A DNA stretch of 64,000 nt from Arthrobacter sp. AL12 (lineage in GTDB: Bacteria; Actinomycetota; Actinomycetes; Actinomycetales; Micrococcaceae): assembly GCF_029960645.1 (NCBI RefSeq), contig NZ_JASBQY010000008.1:1-64000 (forward strand), read 5' to 3'. A program made the translations under genes and the position numbers. Shown here piece by piece: positions 17,347 to 27,110 of the stretch. The notes under the pieces were generated by a model. The model did no database searches. It was not told where the DNA came from and was given only the letters and a program-made list of their open reading frames with translations. The first letter of the stretch is position 1, and each line of letters opens with the position of its first letter.

Positions 17347-20300
17347 GCATCCCCAGCAACAGCCCCCAGCCCCTCCAGCCCACACCAACACAGCCCACAC
17401 CACCACACCCCGCACCACCACACCCCGCACCACCACACCCCGCACCACCACACCCTGGATCACCGCAGCCCGCCGCCAGCGGGCCTGCCAAGGGCAGGCA
17501 GCGACCCGTCCAGCCGCGCGCCGCCGGCTCCGCACTCCGCCTGCTGCCGCCGCGCACACTGCACAACGCGGCGCCCGCGCTGACGGCGGACCAGCTCGCC
17601 GCCGTCGACGTCCCGCACGGCTCCGGCCCGGTCCTTATCCCCGGGGCGCCGGGGACCGGCAAGTCGACCGTGCTGGTCGAAGCCGCCGTCCGGCGTGCGC
17701 TGCGGGACGGCATCGATCCCGAACGGATGCTCATCCTCGCCCCCGGACGCCTCGCCGCCGACACGCTCCGGGACCGCTTCACCGCGCGGCTGGACCGCAG
17801 TCTGAGCACGACGCCGGCCCGCACCTGGGCGTCGTACGCCTTCGACCTGATCCGGCGGGCCAAGGCCGAAGGGATCCTGCCGCTGCCGCGCCCGCCGAAA
17901 CTCCTGTCCGGCCCGGAACAGGACCTGATCATCAAGGAGCTCCTCGAAGGCCACGCGCAGCCCGGACTCGAACTTCCCTGGCCGGAGGACCTGGGGGCTG
18001 CCCTGCAGACCCGAGGGTTCCGGCAGGAGGTCCGTCAGCTCTTTGACCGGATCATCGAATCCGGGCGGACCGCCGAGGACCTTGTGGTCCTCGCCCGGCG
18101 CTGCCACCGGCCGGACTGGGTCGCCGCGGCGGCGCTGTACACGGAGTACCGCGACGTGCTGGACCTTCGGATGCCCGAATCCTTCGACCCGGCCGGCATC
18201 ATCACCGCAGCCCGGCAGATCTTCCAGGACGAACCGGACTTCCTCGCCGCCGAACGCGACCGGCTCCAGCTCGTGCTCGTGGACGACATGCAGGAAGCCA
18301 ACCCTGCCGTGTTCGAATTGCTCGCGGATATCGCCGCCGGCAAGGAAGCCCTCATCACCTCATCGCCGGACACCGTGGTCCAGGGGTTCCGCGGCGCCCG
18401 CCCGGACCTTGTGGCCGAGCTTCCCCGGCTGCTCGCACCGGCTGGCGGGACGGTGCTCGAACGGCCGCTCTGGACCGCGCACCGCCACACCCCGGCGGTG
18501 GCGGATGCCTGGCTGTCCGTCGCCGGACGGATCTCCAGCCGCGCCGGCGGGCAGTCCGCGCGCCGGCTCGAACAGCCCCAGGACCCGGGTTCCGGCGGCG
18601 GCACCGTCGAGGCGCATCTGCTGCCGTCGCCGGTGCACGAACTGCGTTACGTGGCGCAACGGATCCTGGAGGCCCAGCTCAACGACGGCCGCGAACTCGG
18701 TGACATCGCCGTGATCGTCCGCAACGGCGGCCAGCTCAGCCAGCTGCAACGCTACCTCGCAGGCCAGGGCATCCCGGTCCGGATCCCGGTGGCCGAATCC
18801 GCCGTCCGCGACGAGGTCGCCGTCCGGCCGCTGCTGGATGCCTATGCCGTGGCACTGGACCCGGCCGTGCTGACCCCCGAGGCGGCGGTGGCGCTGCTGA
18901 CCTCCCGGATCGGCGGATCCACCGCGATCGAGCTGCGGCGCCTGCGCCAGTCCCTGCGCCGGGAGGAAATCCTGGGCGGCGGAGGGCGCACCAGCGACGT
19001 GCTGCTCGTCGAGGCGCTGCTGGAGCCGGGCGCGCTGGCGACCCTGGGCATCGAGGGGCACTCCGCGCGCCGGATCGCCCGGATGATCCAGGCCGGCCGG
19101 GACGCTGCCCAGGCCCCCGGTGGCAACGCCGAAACGGTGCTGTGGGCGCTGTGGAACTCCACCGGCCTCGCCGCGCGTTGGACCGAGGCGGCGCTGGCCG
19201 GTGGGTCGGCCGGTGCCCGGGCGGATCGGGACCTCGATGCCATGATGGCCCTGTTCCACACCGCCGAGCGCTTCGTGGACCAACTCCCCGGTTCCGGACC
19301 GGAGCAGTTCCTCGAGTACCTGCTCAGCCAGGAGCTCCCGATGGACACCCTCGCCGCGAGGGCCCAGCTCGAGGACGCGGTGGAACTCATGACCCCGGCC
19401 AGCGCCGCCGGCCGGGAGTGGCCCGTGGTCATCGTCCCCGGCCTGCAGGAAGGGGTCTGGCCCAACACCAGGCTCCGCGGCGAACTGCTCGGCAGCACGC
19501 TGTTCGCCGACGCCGTCGAACACGGCGTGGCCTACGCCCTGCAGCTGGATCCCCTCAGCCGGCTGCGCGAGATCCGTTATGACGAGCTGCGCAGCTTCTC
19601 CACCGCAGTGTCGCGGGCACAGCAGATGCTGATCTGCACCGCCGTGTCCTCGGAGGACGAACAGCCGTCCTCGTTCCTTGACTACGTGGCGCCGCTGGAC
19701 CCGGACCAGGACCGGCGCGGCTTCACCCCGGTGGGGCGTCCGCTGACCCTGCGGGCCCTCGTCGCCGAATTGCGCCAGTACGCCCAGCTCGACGCCGGGA
19801 CCCCGGAAGCCCAGGAGGCCAGCGCCGTTCTGGGCGCCCTGGCCGCCGCCGAGCCGTCCGTGCCCGGCGCGCACCCCGGGAGCTGGTGGGGCCTTGCTGC
19901 GCTGTCCACGGACGGGCCCGTCGTTCCGACCGGCGGCACCGTGTACGTCTCGCCGTCGAAGGTGGAGACCGTGCAGAAATCGCCGCTGGACTGGTTCGTC
20001 CAGGCCGCCGGCGGGGAAGCAGCCACCGACTTTGCCCGCAGCCTGGGCACCCTGGTCCACTCCATCGCGCAGGATCTGCCGGATGCCTCCGGCAGCGACT
20101 ACGTGGCCGAACTCGTCCGCCGCTGGCCGGCGCTGGGGATGAAGGATAACTGGGAGGGAAAACTGGACTTCCAGCGCGCGGAAACCATGGTCCGGAAGCT
20201 TGCCCAGTACGTGCTGGTGATGCGCAGCGAAGGCCGGTCCCTGGTCGGCGTCGAGCTGGACTTCGAAGTCAAACTCCCGGACGTTGTGGGCCCGGCCGGA

Positions 20301-20816
20301 AGCACCGGCACTGACACCGGCACCGCCACCGGCACCGGCGCGGACGCGGAGCGCGACGCCTGGCCCGCCCGCCCGGCCGTGCTGCGCGGCCAGGTCGACC
20401 GCCTGGAAATCGACGCCGAAGGCAGGCTCGTCGTCGTGGACCTCAAAACCGGCAAGCGGCAGCCCGGGAAGGCCGACCTCGAGCGGCATCCGCAGCTGGG
20501 CGCCTACCAGGCTGCGGTGCTGGCCGGAGGCTTTGCCGGCCCCGACGACGGCCCGCCCCCCTTGCCGGGCGGGGCCGTCCTGGCCCAGCTCGGCACCACC
20601 ACCAAGAGCCCGGGCATCCAGGCCCAGCCTCCCCTGGACCCCGCGGAGAATTGGGCCCTGGGCATGGTCGGTGATGCCGCCCGGACCATGTCCGGGAGCA
20701 CCTTCGAGGCCCGCCACGATCCGTCCAAGGGCGGCCAGGGCGGCCACGGCGGCCACGGCTGCCGCCTTCCCGAAGTCTGCCCGCTGTGCCTGCGGGGAAA
20801 GCAGGTCACCGAATGA
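17343..20816 (+). CDS. adnA: AdnA subunit of the AdnAB helicase-nuclease
   Basis: AdnAB is the actinobacterial counterpart of RecBCD/AddAB and resects double-strand breaks. This 1157-residue subunit has an N-terminal Pro/His repeat tail, then a UvrD-type motor with Walker A GAPGTGKSTVL (near residue 100) and VLVDDMQEANPAV as motif II. A C-terminal PD-(D/E)XK nuclease shows GQVDRLEIDAEG and VVDLKTGKR. The closing GCRLPEVCPLC is consistent with the iron-sulfur staple of AddB-type nucleases. Motif II reads DDMQE rather than the usual DExQD. GTG 17343 overlaps the upstream stop; the true start could lie after the Pro-rich tail. Confidence 0.9.
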   Translation: MSIPSNSPQPLQPTPTQPTPPHPAPPHPAPPHPAPPHPGSPQPAASGPAKGRQRPVQPRAAGSALRLLPPRTLHNAAPALTADQLAAVDVPHGSGPVLIPGAPGTGKSTVLVEAAVRRALRDGIDPERMLILAPGRLAADTLRDRFTARLDRSLSTTPARTWASYAFDLIRRAKAEGILPLPRPPKLLSGPEQDLIIKELLEGHAQPGLELPWPEDLGAALQTRGFRQEVRQLFDRIIESGRTAEDLVVLARRCHRPDWVAAAALYTEYRDVLDLRMPESFDPAGIITAARQIFQDEPDFLAAERDRLQLVLVDDMQEANPAVFELLADIAAGKEALITSSPDTVVQGFRGARPDLVAELPRLLAPAGGTVLERPLWTAHRHTPAVADAWLSVAGRISSRAGGQSARRLEQPQDPGSGGGTVEAHLLPSPVHELRYVAQRILEAQLNDGRELGDIAVIVRNGGQLSQLQRYLAGQGIPVRIPVAESAVRDEVAVRPLLDAYAVALDPAVLTPEAAVALLTSRIGGSTAIELRRLRQSLRREEILGGGGRTSDVLLVEALLEPGALATLGIEGHSARRIARMIQAGRDAAQAPGGNAETVLWALWNSTGLAARWTEAALAGGSAGARADRDLDAMMALFHTAERFVDQLPGSGPEQFLEYLLSQELPMDTLAARAQLEDAVELMTPASAAGREWPVVIVPGLQEGVWPNTRLRGELLGSTLFADAVEHGVAYALQLDPLSRLREIRYDELRSFSTAVSRAQQMLICTAVSSEDEQPSSFLDYVAPLDPDQDRRGFTPVGRPLTLRALVAELRQYAQLDAGTPEAQEASAVLGALAAAEPSVPGAHPGSWWGLAALSTDGPVVPTGGTVYVSPSKVETVQKSPLDWFVQAAGGEAATDFARSLGTLVHSIAQDLPDASGSDYVAELVRRWPALGMKDNWEGKLDFQRAETMVRKLAQYVLVMRSEGRSLVGVELDFEVKLPDVVGPAGSTGTDTGTATGTGADAERDAWPARPAVLRGQVDRLEIDAEGRLVVVDLKTGKRQPGKADLERHPQLGAYQAAVLAGGFAGPDDGPPPLPGGAVLAQLGTTTKSPGIQAQPPLDPAENWALGMVGDAARTMSGSTFEARHDPSKGGQGGHGGHGCRLPEVCPLCLRGKQVTE
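17401..17455 (+). repeat. 15-bp tandem repeat in the 5' end of adnA
   Basis: Three perfect copies of CACCACACCCCGCAC and a partial fourth encode a PHPAP repeat. The unit is in frame, so copy-number changes would alter only the length of the N-terminal tail. Confidence 0.93.
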
Positions 20817-23800
20817 CCCCCGAGACACCCGAGACACCCGAGACACCCGCGGCCCCCGCCGCCCTTCCCACGCCGAGGTTCACGCCCGAGGAGCTCTCGG
20901 CCCTGCTGGGCGAGAAGAACAGCCCCACCGCGGAGCAGTCGCACATCATTTCCTCGCCCCTCTCACCCCGGCTCGTCATTGCCGGCGCCGGCTCGGGCAA
21001 GACCGCTACCATGGCCGACCGGGTGGTGTGGCTCGTCGCCAACGGCTGGGTCCGGCCGGAGGAAGTGCTCGGCGTGACCTTCACCCGCAAGGCCGCCGGG
21101 GAGTTGGCCACCCGCATACGGGCGAAGCTGGCCGCGCTGCAGCGCATCGCCGCGGCCGACACGCGGAACCAGGTGTTCCCCGCCGGGCTGCTCAGCGCCG
21201 ACGCGCTCGAACCCAAGGTCTCCACCTACCACTCGTACGCCAGCGCCATCGTGTCCGACTACGGGCTCCGGCTCGGCGTCGAACGTGACGTCGTGCTGCT
21301 CGGCGGCGCCCAGTCCTTCCAGCTCGCCAGCGAGGTCGTGGAAGCCTTCGACGGCGAATACGAACACTTCCGCTCCGCCAAATCCACCCTGGTCAAGGCC
21401 GTCATCCAGCTCGCCGGCGAGTGCGCTGAGCACCTCCAGGACCCGGCCGGAGTCCGGGGCTGGCTGCTGGACCGGGTCGCTGAGTTCGAGGCGCTGCCCT
21501 ACCTCGCCACCGCCAAAAAGAACCCCAGCCAGGCCGTGGGCGAGCTCAGCGGGCTGCTGCGCACCCGGGCCAGTGTCGCGGAGATGGTGGGACGCTACAC
21601 GGACGCCAAGCGCACCCGCGGCGCCCTCGACTTCGGCGACTTGGTGGCCCTCGCCGCCCGCGTCGCCAACGAGATCCCGATCGCCGCGGAAACCGAACGC
21701 CAGCGCTACAAAGTGGTGCTGCTGGACGAGTTCCAGGACACCTCACATGCCCAGCTCGTGCTCTTTTCCCGGCTGTTCGGCGACGGCCACGCCGTTACCG
21801 CGGTGGGGGATCCCAACCAGTCCATTTACGGCTTCCGCGGCGCCTCCGCCGGCCAGCTCTTCCACTTCGTTCGCGAATTCCCGGTCCGGCTTCCCACGGA
21901 GGACTCCGACGCCGAAACTGCGGGCGCGGCGGGCCGGGCGCGCTTCGCTGTCGCCCCGACGTCGTACCTCACCACGGCGTGGCGCAACGGCCGGAACATC
22001 CTCTCCGCCGCCAACGTCATTTCCGCGCCGCTCAGCAAAGCCGCCGCCCAGACCGGCCCGGCCGGCGAAAGGGACACCGCCGGGGGTGTCGAGGTCCCGC
22101 CGCTGCAGCCCAGCCCGGCCGCGGTTCAGGGACGCGTGCTGATGGGCCGTTTTGGCACCGACGAGGACGAGGCCGCGGCCATCTCGGGTGACGTGCTGAA
22201 GTTCCGGGTGACCGACTTCGACGGGCCGGCAGCGGAGACCGGGCCGCCCGCCATGGCGGTGCTGTGCCGCCGGCGCGCCCAGATGGAATGCATCCGCCGG
22301 GAGTTCGAGGTGCGCGGGATCCCGTATGAGATCGTCGGCCTCGGCGGCCTCCTGGACACCCCCGAGATCATCGACCTCGTCGCGACCCTCCGGGTGCTGG
22401 CCGACCCGGGCCGGTCCGATTCGCTGATGCGCCTGCTCGCCGGGGCCCGCTGGCGGATCGGCCCCGCGGACCTGATGGCCTTGCGGGACTGGTCCGGTTT
22501 CCTCGCCCGGCGCCGCGGCCGCCCCGGCTCCCCGAACGACGCCGACGACGCCGACGACGGCGCGGCGGCTGCGGTGATCGAGGGCGACCTCACGGACGCC
22601 GCAAGCCTGGTCGAGGCCCTCGACTGGCTGCCGCGCGAAGGCTGGATCTCCGCGCACGGCCGCCAGCTCAGCGCCGAGGCGCTGGAACGGCTCCGGCGGC
22701 TCTCGGCGGAACTCCGGCAACTGCGCGGCTACATGGGAGATGACCTCACCACCCTGCTCGGCGAGGTCGAGCGGGCCATGCTGCTGGACATCGAGGTGTC
22801 CGCGCGGCCCGGGATCAGCATTCATCAGGCCCGCCGCAACCTGGATGCGTTCCAGGACGCCGCCGCCGGGTTCCTGCACACCTCGCACCGGGTCGACGTG
22901 CTCGCTTTCCTGGCCTGGCTGGAGGCCGCGGCCGCGGAGGAGAACGGCCTGGACGCCGCTGCCCCCGAGGTGAACCACGAAGCGGTGCAGATACTGACCG
23001 TGCACGCCTCCAAAGGCCTGGAATGGGATGTCGTGTTCGTGCCCGGGCTCAACGCCGGGGCCTTCCCCAGCAGCCGGGACTCACGCTGGAGCAGCGGCAG
23101 CGCCGCACTGCCGTGGCCGCTGCGCGGGGACCGCGCCGACCTGCCGCAGTGGGACCTCGAACACCCGGACCAAAAAGGCTGGCTCGACGCCGAGAAGGAG
23201 TTCAAGTCCGCCGTGCAGGTCCACGGCGAGGCCGAGGAACGGCGGCTGGCCTACGTGGCCTACACCCGGGCGAAACACGTGCTCTGGGTATCCAGCGCCG
23301 CCTGGGTGGGCTCGCGCGCCGGGATGGCGGACATGTCGCCCTTCCTGACCGAACTCGAGGTGCTGGTTGCCGGCGGCGCCGCCACGATCCACCCGCAGTC
23401 CGTCAGTGAGGAGTCCTTGCCCGAGGAGAGCCCGCTGACCGCGGAATTGGAGGTCGCCGCCTGGCCCTATGACCCGCTCGAGGGGCCCATCGACCCGCGC
23501 ACCGGGTCCCGGCTGCGCCTGGTTCCGGGCCGGCGGGCAGCCATGCAGTCCGCGGCGGCCAGCGTGCTGGCGTCCCTGGACTCCAACGTCCTGCAGGACG
23601 CCGCCGCCGGACCGGGCGCGCCCGGCCCGGACAAGCGCCGGGCGTTGCGCGGACCGGCCGGCGGCTGGGCATCCGAGGCCGCGACGCTGCTGGAGCGCCG
23701 ATCCCGCCGTACGGCAGTCCACGGCGTGCACCTGCCGGGCCATATCTCCGCGTCCACCCTGGTGGACCTGGAGGACGACGCCGGCTCGGTCGTCGCCCGG

Positions 23801-24328
23801 CTCCGTCGCCCGGTCCCGCGGGAACCGGGCATGTCGGCCCGCAAGGGCACAGCCTTCCATGCCTGGGTGGAGGAATACTTCGGCGCCGCCGGCATGTTGG
23901 ACCTCGGCGAGGCGGCCGGCTCCGACGACCACATCGACGCAGCGTACGGCCTGGACAGCATGGTGGAAACCTTCCGCCGGTCCGAGTGGGCCAACCGCGC
24001 CCCGGCCCACGTTGAGGTGCCGGTAGAGACCCGGATCGGTGACGTCGTGGTCCGCGGCCGGATCGACGCCGTCTTCCGCGATGCCGACGGCGGCTGGGAC
24101 CTGGTGGACTGGAAGACCGGCCGCCGGCCGTCCGCCGCGCAGCTGAAGACCAAAGCCGTCCAGCTGGCCGTGTACCGGCTGGCCTGGGCAAGGCTCAAGG
24201 ACGTCCCGCTGGACCAGGTCAGGGCGGCGTTCTACTACGTGGCGGACAACCAGGTGGTCCGGCCGCACGATCTGGGTTCAGCGGAACGGCTCGAACGGAT
24301 CGTGGCCACGGCCCTGGGGACCGGCTAG
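20813..24328 (+). CDS. adnB: AdnB subunit of the AdnAB helicase-nuclease
   Basis: The second, 1171-residue subunit with a complete UvrD-type motor: Walker A IAGAGSGKTATMADR (near residue 60), GVTFTRKAAGELATR, motif II LLDEFQDTSHAQ, GDPNQSIYGFRGAS, and TVHASKGLEWDVVFVPGL. The C-terminal nuclease has GRIDAVFRDADGG and LVDWKTGRR. In mycobacteria AdnB is the main translocating motor. ATG 20813 overlaps the adnA stop (ATGA), and the protein begins with a TPETPETPETPAAP repeat. Its TAG stop sits in a CTAG palindrome shared with the stop of the convergent phosphotransferase gene. Confidence 0.92.
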   Translation: MTPETPETPETPAAPAALPTPRFTPEELSALLGEKNSPTAEQSHIISSPLSPRLVIAGAGSGKTATMADRVVWLVANGWVRPEEVLGVTFTRKAAGELATRIRAKLAALQRIAAADTRNQVFPAGLLSADALEPKVSTYHSYASAIVSDYGLRLGVERDVVLLGGAQSFQLASEVVEAFDGEYEHFRSAKSTLVKAVIQLAGECAEHLQDPAGVRGWLLDRVAEFEALPYLATAKKNPSQAVGELSGLLRTRASVAEMVGRYTDAKRTRGALDFGDLVALAARVANEIPIAAETERQRYKVVLLDEFQDTSHAQLVLFSRLFGDGHAVTAVGDPNQSIYGFRGASAGQLFHFVREFPVRLPTEDSDAETAGAAGRARFAVAPTSYLTTAWRNGRNILSAANVISAPLSKAAAQTGPAGERDTAGGVEVPPLQPSPAAVQGRVLMGRFGTDEDEAAAISGDVLKFRVTDFDGPAAETGPPAMAVLCRRRAQMECIRREFEVRGIPYEIVGLGGLLDTPEIIDLVATLRVLADPGRSDSLMRLLAGARWRIGPADLMALRDWSGFLARRRGRPGSPNDADDADDGAAAAVIEGDLTDAASLVEALDWLPREGWISAHGRQLSAEALERLRRLSAELRQLRGYMGDDLTTLLGEVERAMLLDIEVSARPGISIHQARRNLDAFQDAAAGFLHTSHRVDVLAFLAWLEAAAAEENGLDAAAPEVNHEAVQILTVHASKGLEWDVVFVPGLNAGAFPSSRDSRWSSGSAALPWPLRGDRADLPQWDLEHPDQKGWLDAEKEFKSAVQVHGEAEERRLAYVAYTRAKHVLWVSSAAWVGSRAGMADMSPFLTELEVLVAGGAATIHPQSVSEESLPEESPLTAELEVAAWPYDPLEGPIDPRTGSRLRLVPGRRAAMQSAAASVLASLDSNVLQDAAAGPGAPGPDKRRALRGPAGGWASEAATLLERRSRRTAVHGVHLPGHISASTLVDLEDDAGSVVARLRRPVPREPGMSARKGTAFHAWVEEYFGAAGMLDLGEAAGSDDHIDAAYGLDSMVETFRRSEWANRAPAHVEVPVETRIGDVVVRGRIDAVFRDADGGWDLVDWKTGRRPSAAQLKTKAVQLAVYRLAWARLKDVPLDQVRAAFYYVADNQVVRPHDLGSAERLERIVATALGTG

Positions 24329-25758
24329 CGGGACTTCGCCTCGACCACCGTGAGAGCGGTCGTCGAGGTGTCCTCTGCCGGGGTCCCCGGGGCCTCGGGC
24401 GGTTCCATGGTGCCCGCTAGGGCCTGCGCCTGTTCCGGGGCCGGCGCAGCGGCCTGGACGACGGCTATCGACTGGGTGGAGGTGTCTTCCGCGGAGGACT
24501 CATCGGCGGCCGGCCCGTCGTCGGGAATCGCAGTGACGGAGACCCCGCCGGACACCTTGTGGGGCGCCGCCTCGGAGGCCACCCCGGCCCTGCTGTCGTC
24601 AACCACGCCGGCATCCCCGGGCGCGCTGCCTTCTCCGCCGGCGGCGAGGGGGATGGGCGCGACGTGCACGGCAGGCATGGCGGTGCTGGAGGGAACGGCA
24701 GGCAGGCCGGAGACCGAGTCCGGCGCCAGCAGGGTCACCTTGCTGACGGCCGGCACCGGTGCGCCCCCCTCGGCCGGGGCCTGCGGTGCCTGGTCGGAGG
24801 CAGGGGTGGGCTGGGGGAGCGGTTCCACGCTGATCGGCTGCCCGCCGTGTTCCGCGACGTCCTCGGCGAGAGCGGTGAGCATGGACTTCGCCTCGTCAAT
24901 CATGTCCTGGTTCCCGGCAGCAATGCCCTTGACGAGGTACTGCGCCAGGGCGAATTCGGCGGAGAGCGCGGCACGCCGCAGCAGATGCGCGTCCGGCACG
25001 TCGCGACGGGACGAGGTGTAGTGCGCCAGTACGGCGTCCACGAAGTCCTGGTCGTTGGATGCGACCAGCCAGGCCATGTCGTCGGCCGGGTCCCCGATCC
25101 TTAGATCGGTCCATCCCGTCACGGCCGTCACGCGGTCGCCGCCGACCAGCAGGTTGTCCTCGTGCAGGTCCCCGTGGACCACGCACGGGTTGAAACGCCA
25201 GAGGGAGACGTCCTCGAGGGCGTGTTCCCAGCGGCGAAGCAGCAATGGGGGAATCATGCCGGTGGTGGCGGCCTGGTCCAGTTCGTTGAGGCGGCGCTGG
25301 CGGAACTCGTTGGGGGTGTAGCTCGGCAGATCGGCGTTGCTGACCAGCGCGTGCGGCAAATCGTGGATGGCGGCGAGGGCCGCGCCGATTTCGCGGGCCA
25401 CCGCGGGGGAGGCGGCGCCGAGTTCCTCAACCGACCGGGTCGAGCCTGCCAGATGCGAGTAGACGAACGTGGTCAGCGGGCCCTGCCGCACGGTGCCGGC
25501 CACGGTGGGCATCAGGAAGGGAAGTTCGGCCCGGATGCCCGGGAGGAAGGCGCGCAGCACCAGGAACTCTGTTTCCAGCCGCGCGCTGGCCTCGGCGTGG
25601 CGCGGCGAGCGGACCCGCCAGCGCTTGCCTTCGGAGTCAAGCAGGAGTGCCGAGTCGAAGTCCGCCGGATCGTCGGGCGCAGAGCTGACGGCGGTCGGGG
25701 TCAGTCCGGGGACTGCCGCGGTTGCCACAGCTGCCAGTTCGATTGGTTGTCTTCTCAC
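24325..25758 (-). CDS. Aminoglycoside-phosphotransferase-like kinase with a low-complexity tail
   Basis: A 477-residue protein. Residues 1-300 form a protein-kinase-like phosphotransferase: HGDLHEDNLLV is the catalytic loop and the metal-binding segment is WTDLRIGDPADDMAW. The substrate is unknown; antibiotic, sugar or macrolide kinases share this fold. The last ~160 residues are Ala/Pro/Ser/Thr-rich and include two similar units ending EDTSTQSIAVVQA and EDTSTTALTVVEA. GTG 25758 is chosen because the protein then starts RRQPIELAAVATAAVPGL like a domain start; the open upstream codons look non-coding. Its stop and that of adnB share the bases CTAG. Confidence 0.82.
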   Translation of the reverse strand: MRRQPIELAAVATAAVPGLTPTAVSSAPDDPADFDSALLLDSEGKRWRVRSPRHAEASARLETEFLVLRAFLPGIRAELPFLMPTVAGTVRQGPLTTFVYSHLAGSTRSVEELGAASPAVAREIGAALAAIHDLPHALVSNADLPSYTPNEFRQRRLNELDQAATTGMIPPLLLRRWEHALEDVSLWRFNPCVVHGDLHEDNLLVGGDRVTAVTGWTDLRIGDPADDMAWLVASNDQDFVDAVLAHYTSSRRDVPDAHLLRRAALSAEFALAQYLVKGIAAGNQDMIDEAKSMLTALAEDVAEHGGQPISVEPLPQPTPASDQAPQAPAEGGAPVPAVSKVTLLAPDSVSGLPAVPSSTAMPAVHVAPIPLAAGGEGSAPGDAGVVDDSRAGVASEAAPHKVSGGVSVTAIPDDGPAADESSAEDTSTQSIAVVQAAAPAPEQAQALAGTMEPPEAPGTPAEDTSTTALTVVEAKSR

Positions 25759-25949
25759 GCTTCCACGGTAGATTGAGTGGCGCCCAAGACGGCGATGCAC
25801 CACGGCGAGTCCGAAAGATCGGGAATAAATCGCACCCCTCGGGCTCCGCTCCTGCGCAGTGCCCTTGCCGCCGCCCGCGGGCACGTGCGGATGCCCACAT
25901 ACGCCCCGGAGAAATGTCATTTGTCAGCGGGAGTCAGTACGGTGGGTAC

Positions 25950-27017
25950 ATGAGTCTTGCGGAGTCACCGGCGTCCAATCACCAAGCCCAGGCGGGCACG
26001 CCAATCTCCCCGCACACCGGCCCGGCCGCCAACCATCTTCTGGACACAGTCCTTCCCGTACGCCCGGCGCTGATTGACCGGGGCTCCGCCGCGCGGCTTA
26101 AGGCCGGGATGCTCGAGGAGCTCCTGGCCTCCGGCGCCGCCCGGGCCATGGTGCTCTCCGGCCGGCAGGCCCTGATCAACGGCAGCAGCCTGGTGCTGCT
26201 GGACGCCGCCGAACTCGCCCGGCACCTGCAGGACACGGCCTACGCCCCCGAACAGCTGATCTACCTTGGCTCCGCACTGCCCGGCTCGGGCCTGGCGGCG
26301 GGAACCGAACTGGTCCTCTTCCTCCTGCCACAGCAGTTCGAGGTCCAGGCCGAGGAATTCGAAGCCCATATCGCCGGCATCCCCGAGGGCGCGCAGTGGG
26401 CGGGGTTCCGTGAGGTAGCGGCCACGCTGAACCCGACGGACACCGCCGTCTTCATCGAGGCCAGCGCCATCGCCAACTGGCACGCCACGCACACCCACTG
26501 CCCGCGCTGCGGCACCCCCACCGTGCCGGAAGCCGGAGGCTGGGTCCGCCGGTGCCCCGCGGACGGCTCCGAGCACTACCCTCGGACCGATCCGGCCATC
26601 ATCGTTACGGTGGTGGGCCCGGACGGCCGGCTCCTGCTCGGCGGCGGCGGCCCCCTTGATGCCCGGAACTATTCGACCCTCGCCGGGTTCGTCGAACCGG
26701 GGGAGTCGCTGGAGCAGGCAGTGGTCCGGGAGATCGGCGAGGAAGTGGGCGTGCGGGTCACGGCCTGCCAGTACCTCGGTTCCCAGCCGTGGCCCTTCCC
26801 GGCCTCCCTGATGCTCGGCTTCACAGCCTCGACCGCGGACACCGAAGCCACGCCCGACGGCGTCGAGGTCACGCGGGCACGCTGGTTCAGCCGGAGCGAA
26901 CTGCAGGCGGCGGTACTCAGCGGCGAGATCGTCATCTCCAGCAGGCTGTCCATCGCCCGGGCCCTAATCGAGCACTGGTACGGCGGGGTCATCCACGACC
27001 GCACGGACAACCCGTGA
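25950..27017 (+). CDS. nudC: NAD+ diphosphatase / NAD-cap hydrolase, Nudix family
   Basis: Splits NAD(H) into NMN and AMP and can remove NAD caps from RNA. The 355-residue protein has an N-terminal domain, a zinc region HCPRCGTPT...GWVRRCPADGSEHYPR, the Nudix box GFVEPGESLEQAVVREIGEE (followed by VG), and the NudC-specific SQPWPFPASLMLGF that follows it. Only three zinc-ligand Cys are visible; the fourth position is Asp, as I recall for actinobacterial NudC proteins. ATG 25950 gives a normal length. It is followed by uvrD2 after 93 bases on the same strand. Confidence 0.92.
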   Translation: MSLAESPASNHQAQAGTPISPHTGPAANHLLDTVLPVRPALIDRGSAARLKAGMLEELLASGAARAMVLSGRQALINGSSLVLLDAAELARHLQDTAYAPEQLIYLGSALPGSGLAAGTELVLFLLPQQFEVQAEEFEAHIAGIPEGAQWAGFREVAATLNPTDTAVFIEASAIANWHATHTHCPRCGTPTVPEAGGWVRRCPADGSEHYPRTDPAIIVTVVGPDGRLLLGGGGPLDARNYSTLAGFVEPGESLEQAVVREIGEEVGVRVTACQYLGSQPWPFPASLMLGFTASTADTEATPDGVEVTRARWFSRSELQAAVLSGEIVISSRLSIARALIEHWYGGVIHDRTDNP

Positions 27018-27110
27018 GCCGCGCGTGAAAACACGCAGCGGCAACTCCGCGCCGCGGATCGACCACCGCAGCGCATCCACCGCACACCCTCGAACGACTG
27101 AGCAGCAGAA

